Of a DNA stretch of 64,000 nt, positions 41,329-49,321 are shown in pieces. Below the pieces are notes generated by a model. It was given only the letters and a program-made list of their open reading frames with translations. It was not told the DNA's origin and did not search any database. The stretch is from Dehalococcoidia bacterium. GTDB taxonomy: Bacteria; Chloroflexota; Dehalococcoidia; SM23-28-2; HRBIN24. The position numbers and the translations under genes are program-made. The first letter of the stretch is position 1; each line of letters begins with the position of its first letter. Location of the stretch: NCBI GenBank assembly GCA_032249735.1, contig JAVVHA010000008.1, forward strand, positions 21,728-85,727. The letters are read 5' to 3'.

Positions 41329-42522
41329 ATGGCTGGGCCGCTGGAAGGCGTCAGGGTTCTGGACTTCACCATTGCTCAGCAAGGGCCATATGCCGCCCTA
41401 CTGCTGGCCGAAATGGGGGCTGAGGTCATCAAGGTGGAGGAGCCGGGGCGGGGAGACCTCGCCCGAGCCCTGGCCCGTGACCGTCGCACCAAGTTCAGTT
41501 ACTATTTCCTGGCCCTGAACCGCAGCAAGAAGGGCATCGCCATCAACTTGAAGCACCCCAAGGGCCGCCAGCTGATACTGGACTTGGCCCGCCACTGCGA
41601 TGTGGTAGTGGAGAACTTCCGGCCTGGGGTCATGGAGAAGCTAGGGCTGGGCTACGAGGACTTGCGCCAGGTGAACCCCCGCATCATCTATGCCCGGGCC
41701 ACGGCCTTTGGCACCCGGGGTCCCTGGGGCCACCGCCGAGGCAACGACATTACAGTCCAGGCATCCAGCGGCATCATGAGCGTCACTGGCCTAGAGAGCG
41801 ACCCTCCCCTGCCGGTGGGGGTGGCCATCGCCGACCACATCGGAGGTCTGACTTTGGCAGTGGGCATCCTGGCTGCCCTCATGGCCCGAGAGCGGACAGG
41901 CGTGGGGCAGAAGGTGGAAACGTCCCTGCTGGGGAGCATGGTGGCTGCTCAGTCGCCGGAGCTGACCTATCGTCTGGCCACTGGCCAGAAGCTGGGGCGG
42001 GCTGGCTTGGGCCATACCCTGCTGCCCCACCTCTGGCGCGTCTATCGCACCGCCGATGGGTATATGGCTATCGGCGGCGTCCCCCCCGAGCGGTGGCGGG
42101 ACTTCTGCCAGGCCATCGGCTGGCCAGAATTGGCCGATGACCCCCGCTTTCGGGAGGTGGGGGAGCGGTTGCGCCGCATATCGGAGCTGAATAACCTCCT
42201 GGACGAGCACTTCTCCCGGCTCCCCGCCCAGGAGTGGGTGGCCCGCCTGGAAGAGGCCGACCTGCCAGTGGCCCGCGTCTACGATTATGATGCGCTAATA
42301 CAGGAGCCCCACCTATACGAAAACGCTTACCTGGTGCCCTTCTCCCACCGGCGCCTAGGTGAGATCACTTTGGTCAACTGCCCCATCCACTTCTCAGAGA
42401 CGCCGGCGGCCATCAAGGGCCCGGAGCCTGAGCTGGGGGAGCACACCCAGGAGGTGCTCTCGCGCCTCCTGGGCCTGAGTCAGGAAGAGATAGAGAGCCT
42501 ACGGCAAGAGGGGGTCATCTAG
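41329..42522 (+). CDS. CaiB/BaiF family CoA-transferase
   Basis: The 397-residue product has LEGVRVLDFTIAQQGPYAALLLAEMGAEVIKVEEPG, SKKGIAINLKHPKGRQL, VVVENFRPGVMEKLGLGYEDLRQ and VAIADHIGG with the catalytic Asp. These are standard family III CoA-transferase features. The ATG at 41329 is preceded by GGGGG; a TTG 18 bases upstream is the alternative. It converges with the next CoA-transferase, their stops overlapping by four bases. Substrate not determinable. Confidence 0.87.
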   Translation: MAGPLEGVRVLDFTIAQQGPYAALLLAEMGAEVIKVEEPGRGDLARALARDRRTKFSYYFLALNRSKKGIAINLKHPKGRQLILDLARHCDVVVENFRPGVMEKLGLGYEDLRQVNPRIIYARATAFGTRGPWGHRRGNDITVQASSGIMSVTGLESDPPLPVGVAIADHIGGLTLAVGILAALMARERTGVGQKVETSLLGSMVAAQSPELTYRLATGQKLGRAGLGHTLLPHLWRVYRTADGYMAIGGVPPERWRDFCQAIGWPELADDPRFREVGERLRRISELNNLLDEHFSRLPAQEWVARLEEADLPVARVYDYDALIQEPHLYENAYLVPFSHRRLGEITLVNCPIHFSETPAAIKGPEPELGEHTQEVLSRLLGLSQEEIESLRQEGVI

Positions 42523-43811
42523 CCCCCCGGCGAGTCCAGCCGCCCTGTGTACAGGAGGGGGACGGGGCTAGGCAGGGGGCCGGCCACCACCCCCTCCTGC
42601 CTCAGGGAGGCGATCTCCTCGTCGGACATCTTCAGGAGCTGGCGCAGTACGTGGTCTGTGTGCTCGCCGATGGCCGGTGGGGGGCCCTTCACGCCGCCCG
42701 GGGTGCGCGATAGCTTCACCGGGGTGTTGGGCACCTTGAGGCGGAAACCCTTGGGATGCTCCACCTCCACCAGCATCTCCCGTGCCGCCACCTGGGGCAT
42801 GGCCGCCGCCTGAGCGATATTGTTGAGAGGGCCACAAGGGATGCCCATCCTCTCCAGCTCATCCAGCCATTCCTGGGTGGTCCTCTGGCGGAAGGCGTCG
42901 GCCAAGATGGGCTCCAGCTCGGCGTGGTGCTTGGTGCGCAGGGCTGGCGTCTCAAAGCGGGGGTCGTCGATGAGATGGGTCAGCCCCAGGGCCACCAGGA
43001 GGAGCTCCCACTGGTTCTCCACCCCCCAGCTCAGGGCCACCACTATCCAGCCGTCCTTGGTGGGGAAGGCCTGGAAGGGGGTGGTGGAGGGGTGCCTGGT
43101 GCCCAGAGGACCCGGCACCTCCCCCGTGGCGAAGTACCGCACGAAGGCATTCTCCAGGATGGCGATCTGACAGTCCAGCATGCTTATGTCAACCATCTGC
43201 CCTTGGCCGCTGCGCTCCCTCTCCTGCAGGGCGGCCAGGATGCCGATGGCGGCGTAGAGGCCGGCGGCGATGTCACCTAGGGAGATGCCAGGGCGGGCAG
43301 GGGGGCCGCCGGGATAGCCCGTGATGCTCATGATCCCCCCCATGCCTTGCACGACGATGTCCAGGGCCGGCTTCTGCCGCCACGGCCCCGTCTGGCCAAA
43401 GCCGGAGACGGCACAGTAGACCAGACGGGGGTTCCTTTGGGAGAGAACCTCGTAGCCCAGCCCTAGCCCATCCATGGTGCCGGGGGTGAAGTTCTCCACC
43501 ACCACATCCGCCTTCTCCACTAGGCGCAGGAAGAGCTCCTTCCCCTTGGGATGGCGCAGGTCGAGGCAGATGCTCCACTTGCCACGGTTGATGGAGAAGA
43601 AGTAGGCAGATTCGTCCCCGATGTATGGGCCTGTGGTGCGAGCTACATCCCCATAAGGGGGCCGCTCCACCTTTATGACCTCGGCCCCCAGGTCTCGCAG
43701 TATCATGGTGGCGAAGGGCCCCGACAGGACCCAGGTGAGGTCCAGCACCACCAGCCCTTGCAGGGGCCCCCCTTCAGGATGTATCATCCCTTCCCCCATG
43801 CCAACGTCCAT
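42519..43811 (-). CDS. CaiB/BaiF family CoA-transferase
   Basis: The 430-residue product has LQGLVVLDLTWVLSGPFATMILRDLGAEVIKVERPPYGD, NRGKWSICLDLRHPKGKEL, VVVENFTPGTMDGLGLGYEVLS, FGQTGPWRQKPALDIVVQGMGG and ISLGDIAAGLYAA with the catalytic Asp. The FGQTGPxxxxPALDxVxQGMGGIMSITG segment is that of formyl-CoA or succinyl-CoA:dicarboxylate transferase-like enzymes. Starts at 43811, 43799 or 43787 are possible; the last has GGGGGA upstream. The C-terminal 20 residues beyond LRQEGVV are extra. It converges on the previous gene. Confidence 0.87.
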   Translation of the reverse strand: MDVGMGEGMIHPEGGPLQGLVVLDLTWVLSGPFATMILRDLGAEVIKVERPPYGDVARTTGPYIGDESAYFFSINRGKWSICLDLRHPKGKELFLRLVEKADVVVENFTPGTMDGLGLGYEVLSQRNPRLVYCAVSGFGQTGPWRQKPALDIVVQGMGGIMSITGYPGGPPARPGISLGDIAAGLYAAIGILAALQERERSGQGQMVDISMLDCQIAILENAFVRYFATGEVPGPLGTRHPSTTPFQAFPTKDGWIVVALSWGVENQWELLLVALGLTHLIDDPRFETPALRTKHHAELEPILADAFRQRTTQEWLDELERMGIPCGPLNNIAQAAAMPQVAAREMLVEVEHPKGFRLKVPNTPVKLSRTPGGVKGPPPAIGEHTDHVLRQLLKMSDEEIASLRQEGVVAGPLPSPVPLLYTGRLDSPGG

Positions 43812-43853
43812 GTTAGCAAAGGGAGGGGATACAGTGAGCCTGAGGCGCCAGCG

Positions 43854-44132
43854 TTACTCGGCGGTGGTGGAGAGGGTCAGGCGCGGGCCCTCCTCCGTGT
43901 CCTCGGCGTCGATGGTGGCGTTGGCCAGCATCTCCGCCACCTCGGGAGCCACCAGGAGCACGGGCACCTCCCCGCTGTGGTAGACGTGGTCTCCCTCCCG
44001 CTCCTGGTCGAAGGCCAGCTCAAACCCTCCTCCCCTTTGGACCAAGCGGAGGACGTCGCCAGGCGACTCCGCCAGCTCCAGCTTGATCTCCTTTAGGAGC
44101 TCGGCCGCGCGCTCCGTCACTCTTAAAGCCAT
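43854..44132 (-). CDS. HesB/IscA-fold small protein lacking the cluster cysteines
   Basis: The 92-residue product begins LRVTERAAELLKEIKLELAESPGDVLRLVQRGGGFELAFD and ends AEDTEEGPRLTLSTTAE, the overall pattern of A-type Fe-S carriers (HesB/IscA). It has no cysteine, so it cannot carry a cluster through the usual C-x(n)-C-x-C. It overlaps the zinc-ribbon gene upstream by ten bases, and GGGGAGG precedes its ATG. The two are probably cotranscribed. The role of cysteine-free members is unknown. Confidence 0.7.
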   Translation of the reverse strand: MALRVTERAAELLKEIKLELAESPGDVLRLVQRGGGFELAFDQEREGDHVYHSGEVPVLLVAPEVAEMLANATIDAEDTEEGPRLTLSTTAE

Positions 44133-44452
44133 CCTCTTCTACCTCCCCTTTCATGTCTGCCAGGCTGCACCCGCCCCGCCGGCCGCATCTGCCTAAAGCA
44201 GGCGCTACAGTACACAGGCCTATCCTGCCGCGGCAGGAACGGGACCTGTGTCGGGGCGCCACAGCGGGCACACACGGCCTCATACATGGCGCGGGCGGAG
44301 CCTCCTGCGGCCGCTCGCCGTGCCTGTCGACACTCCGGACACCGCTTGGGGTCCTGATAGCCCCGACTGGCGTGGAACTGCTGGTCGTCAGCGGTGAAGA
44401 CGAAGGTCCTACCGCATTCAACGCATACTAGATCTCGATCCTGGTAAACCAC
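44123..44452 (-). CDS. double zinc-ribbon protein
   Basis: The 109-residue product has two zinc sites. The first is DLVCVECGRTFVF followed by KRCPECRQARR (CxxC and CxxC). The second is CARCGAPTQVPFLPRQDRPVYC followed by SACF. The ECGxxFxFxxxxQxFxxxxGxxxPxRCxxCR pattern is the zf-trcl/zinc-ribbon domain of small proteins with unknown function. The start is GTG 44452 with AAGGAGG upstream; this start codon lies within one arm of a 13-base inverted repeat. The C-terminal tail is Arg- and Gly-rich. Confidence 0.85.
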   Translation of the reverse strand: MVYQDRDLVCVECGRTFVFTADDQQFHASRGYQDPKRCPECRQARRAAAGGSARAMYEAVCARCGAPTQVPFLPRQDRPVYCSACFRQMRPAGRVQPGRHERGGRRGWL

Positions 44453-44518
44453 CCGATGACCCTCCTTGTTCCTCCGTTTTTTTCTTATTAGCCTGGCCTA
44501 ACTCCGGTCATCGGGTGG
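44449..44518 (-). promoter_or_regulatory. 13-base inverted repeat spanning the zinc-ribbon start codon
   Basis: CCACCCGATGACC (44449-44461) and GGTCATCGGGTGG (44506-44518) are exact complements separated by 44 bases. In the minus-strand mRNA the 3' arm contains the GTG start codon while the AAGGAGG SD sits at the loop edge. Pairing would hide the initiation site. The loop includes an A-rich run (AAGAAAAAAACGGAGG). Confidence 0.5.
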
Positions 44519-44646
44519 CCGAGGGAGACGCAGCGACCCGATACCTGAAGCCTAACCTGGCTCCCCTTTAGGATACCATGACCACCAGCGTTTGGGAACC
44601 CCCAGCAGCCGGGATCGTCCAGCCATCTGAAAATCTCTCCACTGCC

Positions 44647-44652
44647 TATAAT
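44647..44652 (+). promoter_or_regulatory. TATAAT box before the CinA-like gene
   Basis: A perfect TATAAT lies 15 bases before the ATG at 44668. No good -35 is present at 16-18 bases. If used, it makes 44668 the only possible start and gives a very short leader. Confidence 0.35.
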
Positions 44653-44667
44653 GAGAGATGGCAGCCT

Positions 44668-45162
44668 ATGAGCGAGGCCTTGGTCGCACGGGCCCTCTCC
44701 CTCCTGCGACAGCGGGGGTTGACCCTGGCCGTAGCCGAGGGCTCTTCGGGGGGGACCTTGTCCCACCTCATTACGGAGGTGCCCGGCTGCTCCGATGTCT
44801 TCCTTGGGGGGGTCGTGGCGTACCATAACCGCCTGAAGGAGCTCACGGGCACAGCCCCAGCGGTGCTACTGGCCCACGGCGCCGTAAGCCAGGAGGCGAC
44901 GCTGGCCATGGCGGTGGCGGTGCGCATGTGGGCCGGCGCCCATGTGGGGCTAGCCATCAGTGGCATCGCTGGCCCAGGCGGTGGCACGAGGGAGAAGCCT
45001 GTGGGCCTCACCTATGTGGCGGTAGATGGTCCTCGGGGGGCCGTCTGTTGGCGCCGCTGCTTACTGGGGGACCGCTCCCAGATCAAGAAGGCGTCCGCCC
45101 TTTTGGCCATCGAGCTTCTGTTGCACACCCTAGAAGGAGGAGATGGTGAGCATGGCCATTGA
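44668..45162 (+). CDS. CinA C-terminal-domain protein with altered active-site motif
   Basis: The 164-residue product matches the stand-alone NMN-deamidase domain of CinA/PncC: LTLAVAEGSSGGTLSHLITEVPG, VFLGGVVAYHNRLKELTG, LAISGIAGPGGGTREKPVGLTYVA and a C-terminal helix. In typical members the first motif is AESCTGG; here it is AEGSSGG, with the catalytic serine position changed to Gly and Cys-Thr to Ser-Ser. The later Tyr and Lys positions are kept. It may be inactive or may use Ser of the shifted motif. A longer frame from ATG 44578 would add 30 residues with no family match. It overlaps the flavin reductase by 20 bases. Confidence 0.75.
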   Translation: MSEALVARALSLLRQRGLTLAVAEGSSGGTLSHLITEVPGCSDVFLGGVVAYHNRLKELTGTAPAVLLAHGAVSQEATLAMAVAVRMWAGAHVGLAISGIAGPGGGTREKPVGLTYVAVDGPRGAVCWRRCLLGDRSQIKKASALLAIELLLHTLEGGDGEHGH

Positions 45163-45643
45163 CCCCACTAGCTTCCGGCGCATCATGGGACAGTTCGCCA
45201 CGGGAGTCACCATCGTCACCACCAGGCTGGGAGAGGAGTTGCATGGCAGCACGGCCAATGCCTTCACCTCCGTGTCCATCGAGCCTTTGTTGGTGTTGGT
45301 CTGCCTGGACAAGAAAGGGGACACCCACGGGCTAGTGGACAAAAGCGGTGTCTTTGCTGTCAACATCTTGGGGGAGGACCAGGAGGAGTTGTCGCGCCTC
45401 TTTGCCACCAAAGGCCAAGGGCATAATCACAGCCTGCGCCAGATCCCTCACAGATATGGCGTCACCGGCGCTCCCATCATCGAAGGGGCCCTCGCCTATC
45501 TGGACTGCGTGGTAGCCCACCGCCTACCGGGGGGCGATCACACCATCTTCGTAGGTGAGGTGAAGGACGGGGCCATCTTGCGAGAGGCGCCGCCCCTCAT
45601 CTTCTTCCGCGGCCGGTACGCCCGGTTGGCCCAACCCCTTTAG
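45143..45643 (+). CDS. flavin reductase family protein
   Basis: The 166-residue product has [45 protein letters not shown], the FMN-binding split-barrel start, and later [18 protein letters not shown] and [11 protein letters not shown]. These NAD(P)H:FMN oxidoreductases supply reduced flavin to two-component monooxygenases or act alone. Nearby LLM proteins could be partners but are 44 kb away. AAGGAGG precedes three close start choices (ATG 45143, GTG 45146, ATG 45152); the middle one has the best spacing. Its stop overlaps the convergent thiolase stop. Confidence 0.87.
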   Translation: MVSMAIDPTSFRRIMGQFATGVTIVTTRLGEELHGSTANAFTSVSIEPLLVLVCLDKKGDTHGLVDKSGVFAVNILGEDQEELSRLFATKGQGHNHSLRQIPHRYGVTGAPIIEGALAYLDCVVAHRLPGGDHTIFVGEVKDGAILREAPPLIFFRGRYARLAQPL

Positions 45644-46821
45644 TCTCGCCTCTCCACCACCATAGCGATGCCCTGACCACCGCCGATGCATAAGGTGGCC
45701 AGGCCGCGGCGGGCCTGCCGGCGACGCATCTCGTACAACAAGGTGACCAATATGCGGGCGCCGCTGGCCCCAATGGGGTGGCCAAGGGCGATGGCCCCGC
45801 CATTGACGTTCACCCGCTCCCAGTCCCAGCCCAGCTCGCGGCCCACAGCCAGGGACTGGGCGGCGAAGGCCTCGTTAGCCTCGATGAGGTCTATGTCCCC
45901 TAGGCTCAGCCCTGCCCGCTCCAGGACCTTGCGCACCGCTGGCACCGGCCCCATGCCCATGATGCGCGGGGGGACCCCGGCGCTGGCATAGGCCTTGACC
46001 CAGGCCAGTGGCTCCAGCCCCAGCTCCCGCACCTTGCGCTTGGATGCCAGCACCACCGCCGCTGCCCCATCGTTGATGCCCGAGGCGTTGCCAGCGGTGA
46101 CGGTGCCACCATTGGCGAAGGCAGGGCGCAGCCGCGCCAGCTTCTCCATGGTGGTATCAGGGCGGATGTGCTCGTCCCTGTCCACCCGCATGGTGCCTTG
46201 GCGACCCTGCACCTCTACCGCCACCACCTCCTCGGCGAACCGCCCCTCCTGCCACGCACGGGCAGCCTTCATGTGGCTCTCGTAGGCGAAGCGGTCCTGC
46301 TCCTCCCGCGAGATCTCGTAGTCGCGGGCGACGTTCTCAGCTGTGTTGCCCATGTGACAGTCCTCCAGGGCGCACCATAACCCGTCCTTGATCATATGGT
46401 CCAGCACTTCGCCATGCCCCATGCGGTAGCCGAACCGAGCCCTAGGCAAGAGGTAAGGAGCCCGGGACATGCTCTCCATCCCCCCAGCCACCACCACCTC
46501 TGCGTCCCCTAAGGTGATGGCTTGGGCAGCCAGGGCCACCGCCTTAAGGCCCGAGCCGCACACCTTGTTGACAGTAGTAGCCGGAACCGTCTCTGGGAGA
46601 CCTGCGCTCATGGCCGCCTGCCGCGCCGGGTTCATGCCCACCCCGGCGGAGAGGACGTTGCCCATGATGACCTCGTCCACCTGGTGAGGCGATAGGCCCG
46701 CTCGCTCCAAGGCAGCAGCGATGACGGTGGCCCCGAGTTGGGGCACGGGCACGTCCGCCAGACTGCCGCCAAAGCTGCCGATGGGGGTGCGGGCTGCGCC
46801 AACAATAGCTACCTCTTCCAT
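45640..46821 (-). CDS. phaA: acetyl-CoA acetyltransferase (thiolase)
   Basis: The 393-residue product has [37 protein letters not shown] (acyl-accepting Cys), [34 protein letters not shown] (His) and [14 protein letters not shown] (second Cys), all thiolase hallmarks. It can condense two acetyl-CoA to acetoacetyl-CoA or cleave 3-ketoacyl-CoA. ATG 46821 has AGGAGGG eight bases upstream; the longer frame begins ten codons earlier. It is the likely first enzyme feeding the crotonyl-CoA carboxylase pathway encoded at 49-58 kb, although degraded transporter genes separate them. Confidence 0.92.
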   Translation of the reverse strand: MEEVAIVGAARTPIGSFGGSLADVPVPQLGATVIAAALERAGLSPHQVDEVIMGNVLSAGVGMNPARQAAMSAGLPETVPATTVNKVCGSGLKAVALAAQAITLGDAEVVVAGGMESMSRAPYLLPRARFGYRMGHGEVLDHMIKDGLWCALEDCHMGNTAENVARDYEISREEQDRFAYESHMKAARAWQEGRFAEEVVAVEVQGRQGTMRVDRDEHIRPDTTMEKLARLRPAFANGGTVTAGNASGINDGAAAVVLASKRKVRELGLEPLAWVKAYASAGVPPRIMGMGPVPAVRKVLERAGLSLGDIDLIEANEAFAAQSLAVGRELGWDWERVNVNGGAIALGHPIGASGARILVTLLYEMRRRQARRGLATLCIGGGQGIAMVVERRD

Positions 46822-46926
46822 CTTTACATCCCTCCTATGTCTCTTCATCATAAGCTATCTTGGCTCCACATGGGAGGGGGGCGATGGGAAGACGGTACCA
46901 CCCAACGCCACACATATGCCTGCCCC

Positions 46927-47121
46927 TTACGGCGCTGTATCTACCTCGAAGACGGCACGGGCGTAGCGCTCCGGCGGGTGCAGAGGCTCCATCTGCTCCT
47001 CACGGTGCCCAAGTGCTGCTCCAAGTACCGCCACCCCAGGCGGATGGGCAGCAACCCCCTCCAGCTCAATATAACGCAGGTAAGGTGCCAGATAACGCAG
47101 AGACCTCCTTTCCTCACTCCT
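46927..47121 (-). pseudogene. coding-like fragment without a start codon
   Basis: An open frame of 64 codons ends at TAA 46927-46929 and contains RYIELEGVAAHPPGVAVLGA then ALGHREEQMEPLHPPERYAR and AVFEVDTAP. The composition is that of normal coding sequence in this genome, but no ATG, GTG or TTG precedes it in frame, although AAAGGAGG stands at its beginning. It lies just downstream of the collapsed ABC transporter genes on the same strand, so it may be the tail of a further gene of that operon. The family is not recognised. Confidence 0.4.
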
Positions 47122-47207
47122 TTAAGTGGCCCACCAGCCGCCGCGATAGCTCGAGCCAAGCTAGCCCCAGAACAAGGACTGCATGACCAGCACTTAGCAC
47201 TTATAGA

Positions 47208-47790
47208 TCATCCCTCATCCCTACGCTCCATCAGTCCCGCGGCCCGGCGGAGCACCATGAGGCCCTTTGGGTCGAAGGACAGATGGGCCACTTGTGGTGC
47301 ATCGCGCCCCACCAAAGGGCCCTTACGAGGTGGGGGCCGTGGCGATAGGTGGCGATGTGCACCCCCGCGACGATAGCCTCAAGTCCACCAGCCTGGCCTC
47401 GCCCCCCGGGCACATGCGTACGTCCTCAGGCCTTATGCCCACCAGACAATGCCCCGCCCAGCCTGCCTTGGGCGGGGCGTCCCAGCGGGGCACCGGTTCA
47501 GGCCAGCCATCGACCTCCAGCACCCAGCTGCCGCCCACATTGGAGAGGCGTCCCGGCAGGGTATTGGCCTCGCCCAGCAGCTCCGCCACGAAGGGGTCTG
47601 CAGGCCGGCGGTAGAGCTCCATAGGCTCCCCCTGCTGCAGCAACCGACCGTCCCGCAGAACCGCCAGCTTATCTGCCACCGTCGTGGCCTCCTCCTGGTC
47701 ATGGGTCACCCAGATGGTGGTGAGGCCCCGCCGGCGCAGAACTCGATATATGCCCGCCAGCAGAGAGAGTGGGGAAAAGGTGTAGCACCA
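47208..47790 (-). pseudogene. ABC transporter ATP-binding protein, 5'-truncated and frameshifted
   Basis: Only the second half of a sugar-type (MalK/UgpC-like) ATPase remains. It begins near LLAGIYRVLRRRGLTTIW and continues VTHDQEEATTVADKLAVL (H-loop), RDGRLLQQGEPMELYRRPAD and the TOBE segment VGIRPEDVRM. The frame then shifts. The true C-terminus is read in another frame as LVGRDAPQVAHLSFDPKGLM then VLRRAAGLMERRDEG to TGA 47208-47210. Walker A, Walker B and the signature motif are gone. At its 5' side it is joined to a permease fragment. Confidence 0.85.
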
Positions 47791-48025
47791 ACATCAGGGG
47801 CAAGAGGAAGGACCTGGCCAGCGACTCCCGCAGCGTTGCCCCAGCGATGGGCTCCAGTAGCCTCGCCCAGTGGTAAATGGTAAGGCCCTCCGCAGGCCGC
47901 AACCCCACCGCCCGCCGGGAGAAAACCGCTACAGGCAGCCAGGCATAGAGCACCAGCAAGGGCAGCATCAGGGCCAGCAGGGCTGCCGCCGCCAGACGCA
48001 CGCCCCGAGATGGGCGTCGGGCCAT
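47770..48025 (-). pseudogene. ABC transporter permease 2, N-terminal fragment
   Basis: The frame from ATG 48025 reads MARRPSRGVRLAAAALLALM then LPLLVLYAWLPVAVFS and IYHWARLLEPIAGATLRESLA, the first membrane segment and the start of a carbohydrate ABC permease inner-membrane component. It then runs without the remaining membrane segments or the EAA loop into the ATPase fragment in a different frame. A deletion therefore removed most of this gene and half of the next. Confidence 0.75.
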
Positions 48026-48029
48026 CAGA

Positions 48030-48380
48030 CCGTTCTCAGCGTCGGCATGTAGATCAGCTCGGCAAAGCGAAAGGGGCAGGACCACGGAGCGAAAGGCCTG
48101 CCAGTAGGAGGCGCCATCAGCCGCGGCGGCCAGCAGCAGCGCCTAAGGTACCGCCCTTATGACCGCTGAGAACAGGACCGTGGCGAAGGACGTGCCTACC
48201 AGTCCGTCAGCCACTATGGGCACCGGCCAGGGATAGGACAGGAGCCAACTGTCCTCGTCGGCGCCCAGGGGTGCCAGGACCTGGTCGAGGGTGCCGTAAG
48301 TAGCGGGCGCCGTCACTCAGATCCACAGCAAGGCATATACCACCCAAGGCGTCACCCGCGCCAGAACCCACAGGGGCCCC
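48030..48380 (-). pseudogene. ABC transporter permease 1, broken by in-frame stops
   Basis: In one frame the DNA encodes PLWVLARVTPWVVYALLWI, a stop, then VTAPATYGTLDQVLAPLGAD and SWLLSYPWPVPIVADGLVGT then SFATVLFSAVIRAVP, and another stop. After a frame change comes AAAADGASYWQAFRSVVLPL, which is the EAA cytoplasmic loop that contacts the ATPase. This is a carbohydrate ABC permease reduced to about one third and carrying two stops and a frameshift. Confidence 0.75.
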
Positions 48381-48486
48381 ACCAGTCGCCCCCACCCTGC
48401 GTGGGGGGTTGCCTCCTCCCCCCGCCATACGCCATCAGCAGGGCTGCCACAGCCACAGCCGAAGCCACCAAGGCTACTCGCCCCAT
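48370..48486 (-). pseudogene. ABC substrate-binding lipoprotein, signal-peptide remnant
   Basis: ATG 48486 has AGGAGG upstream and starts MGRVALVASAVAVAALLMAY, a complete lipoprotein signal in which the lipid cysteine position before GGG is Tyr. Only a few further residues follow before sequence continues into the permease 1 fragment, so nearly the whole binding-protein gene is deleted. It is the first gene of the collapsed operon. Confidence 0.6.
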
Positions 48487-48516
48487 CCAGCACCTCCTAG
48501 AAACTGCTCGCCAGCA

Positions 48517-48545
48517 ATCATGTCGGCACAAAATAGTTGATGCAA
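48517..48545 (-). promoter_or_regulatory. promoter of the collapsed ABC operon
   Basis: TTGCAT (minus, ending at 48540) and CATGAT (48522-48517) are 17 bases apart and 31 bases before the remnant start codon. The -35 lies within the 22-base palindrome at 48537-48558. Promoter and SD are still intact although the genes are not. Confidence 0.45.
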
Positions 48546-48558
48546 TAGATTGCAGCAA
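48537..48558. promoter_or_regulatory. 22-base imperfect palindrome, LacI-type operator candidate
   Basis: TTGATGCAAT-AG-ATTGCAGCAA has ten-base arms with one mismatch. It overlaps the -35 of the collapsed transporter promoter and lies between it and the GNAT gene. TGCAAT-type palindromes of this size are typical of LacI-family sugar regulators. No LacI-type gene is present in the window. Confidence 0.5.
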
Positions 48559-48612
48559 CCATTGGGTGTATGATAGGTTATGGGTGAGGACTGCGGGCTA
48601 GGAGGGGCTCGT

Positions 48613-48963
48613 ATGAGCGGCGAGGAATTAGAAGTAGAGGTGGAGGCCAGGGAGTGCTGGTCCATCTCCTTTCGCTGCCAGGGGCGGGAGGTGGCACGCG
48701 TCCAGCTCCACCGCCATTCCGAGGATGTCTTTGAGGTGGTCGACCTATATGTCGTATCCGAATGGCGCGGCCGCGGCCTCGCAAGACATGTGCTCGCTCA
48801 CTGCCTCGACTTGGTCCGAGCCAGGGGAGGGCGCATGGTAGTGGCCCACACCTCCCCGGACAACGCTCCCGCCTTCCGCGTGTTCTCCCGACAGGGGTTC
48901 CTACCATGCCTGCCGGAGCTGCACTTGGAGCTCCACCTGGACCACCACCGCCCCCACCCATGA
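48613..48963 (+). CDS. GNAT family N-acetyltransferase
   Basis: The 116-residue product has VDLYVVSEWRGRGLARHVLA (the acetyl-CoA-binding R/Q-x-x-G-x-G/A loop, near residue 50), HCLDLVRARGGRMVVAHTSP and DNAPAFRVFSRQGFLP (the C-terminal N-x-x-A-x-x-x-Y/F motif). The substrate is unknown. TAGGAGG eight bases before ATG 48613 gives the start. It is divergent from the collapsed transporter operon and shares the palindrome region with it. Confidence 0.85.
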   Translation: MSGEELEVEVEARECWSISFRCQGREVARVQLHRHSEDVFEVVDLYVVSEWRGRGLARHVLAHCLDLVRARGGRMVVAHTSPDNAPAFRVFSRQGFLPCLPELHLELHLDHHRPHP

Positions 48964-49023
48964 CCAGCAGTTTCCCCGTCTAGACAAGAGGGCGGCTACC
49001 CTGGCGCTGCCCCGGGACACGTC

Positions 49024-49314
49024 TTACTGGATCATGGCGTAGAGGAAGAGGCCCGTGGCTGCAAGTATGGCCATTCTAAGGCGCCGCCCCACGGGGACGG
49101 CCCGCATACCCCCCATGATGATGCTCCCCGCCACCAGGGGCGTCAGGATCACCCGCGCTGGGTGTTCGGGCCGCAGCCCCAACGCCCCCAGCAAGGCATG
49201 CAGCCCCACGGCCGCCAGGAAGGAGACTAACGCTAATAACACCACCTGCCCGTATCCCCGGGGCAGGCGCGCCACCGTCGGGCCGCGGCGGGGCCTAGGG
49301 CCGCGTTGGCTCAT
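49024..49314 (-). CDS. small membrane protein of unknown function
   Basis: The 96-residue product has an Arg/Pro-rich N-terminus (MSQRGPRPRRGPTVARLPRG) and three hydrophobic segments (VVLLALVSFLAAVGLHALLG, VILTPLVAGSIIMGG, MAILAATGLFLYAMIQ). I do not recognise the family. GGGTGAC precedes the ATG, which starts seven bases after the fabG-like stop, so it is probably cotranscribed with it. The charge pattern suggests a cytoplasmic N-terminus. Confidence 0.65.
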   Translation of the reverse strand: MSQRGPRPRRGPTVARLPRGYGQVVLLALVSFLAAVGLHALLGALGLRPEHPARVILTPLVAGSIIMGGMRAVPVGRRLRMAILAATGLFLYAMIQ

Positions 49315-49321
49315 GTCACCC

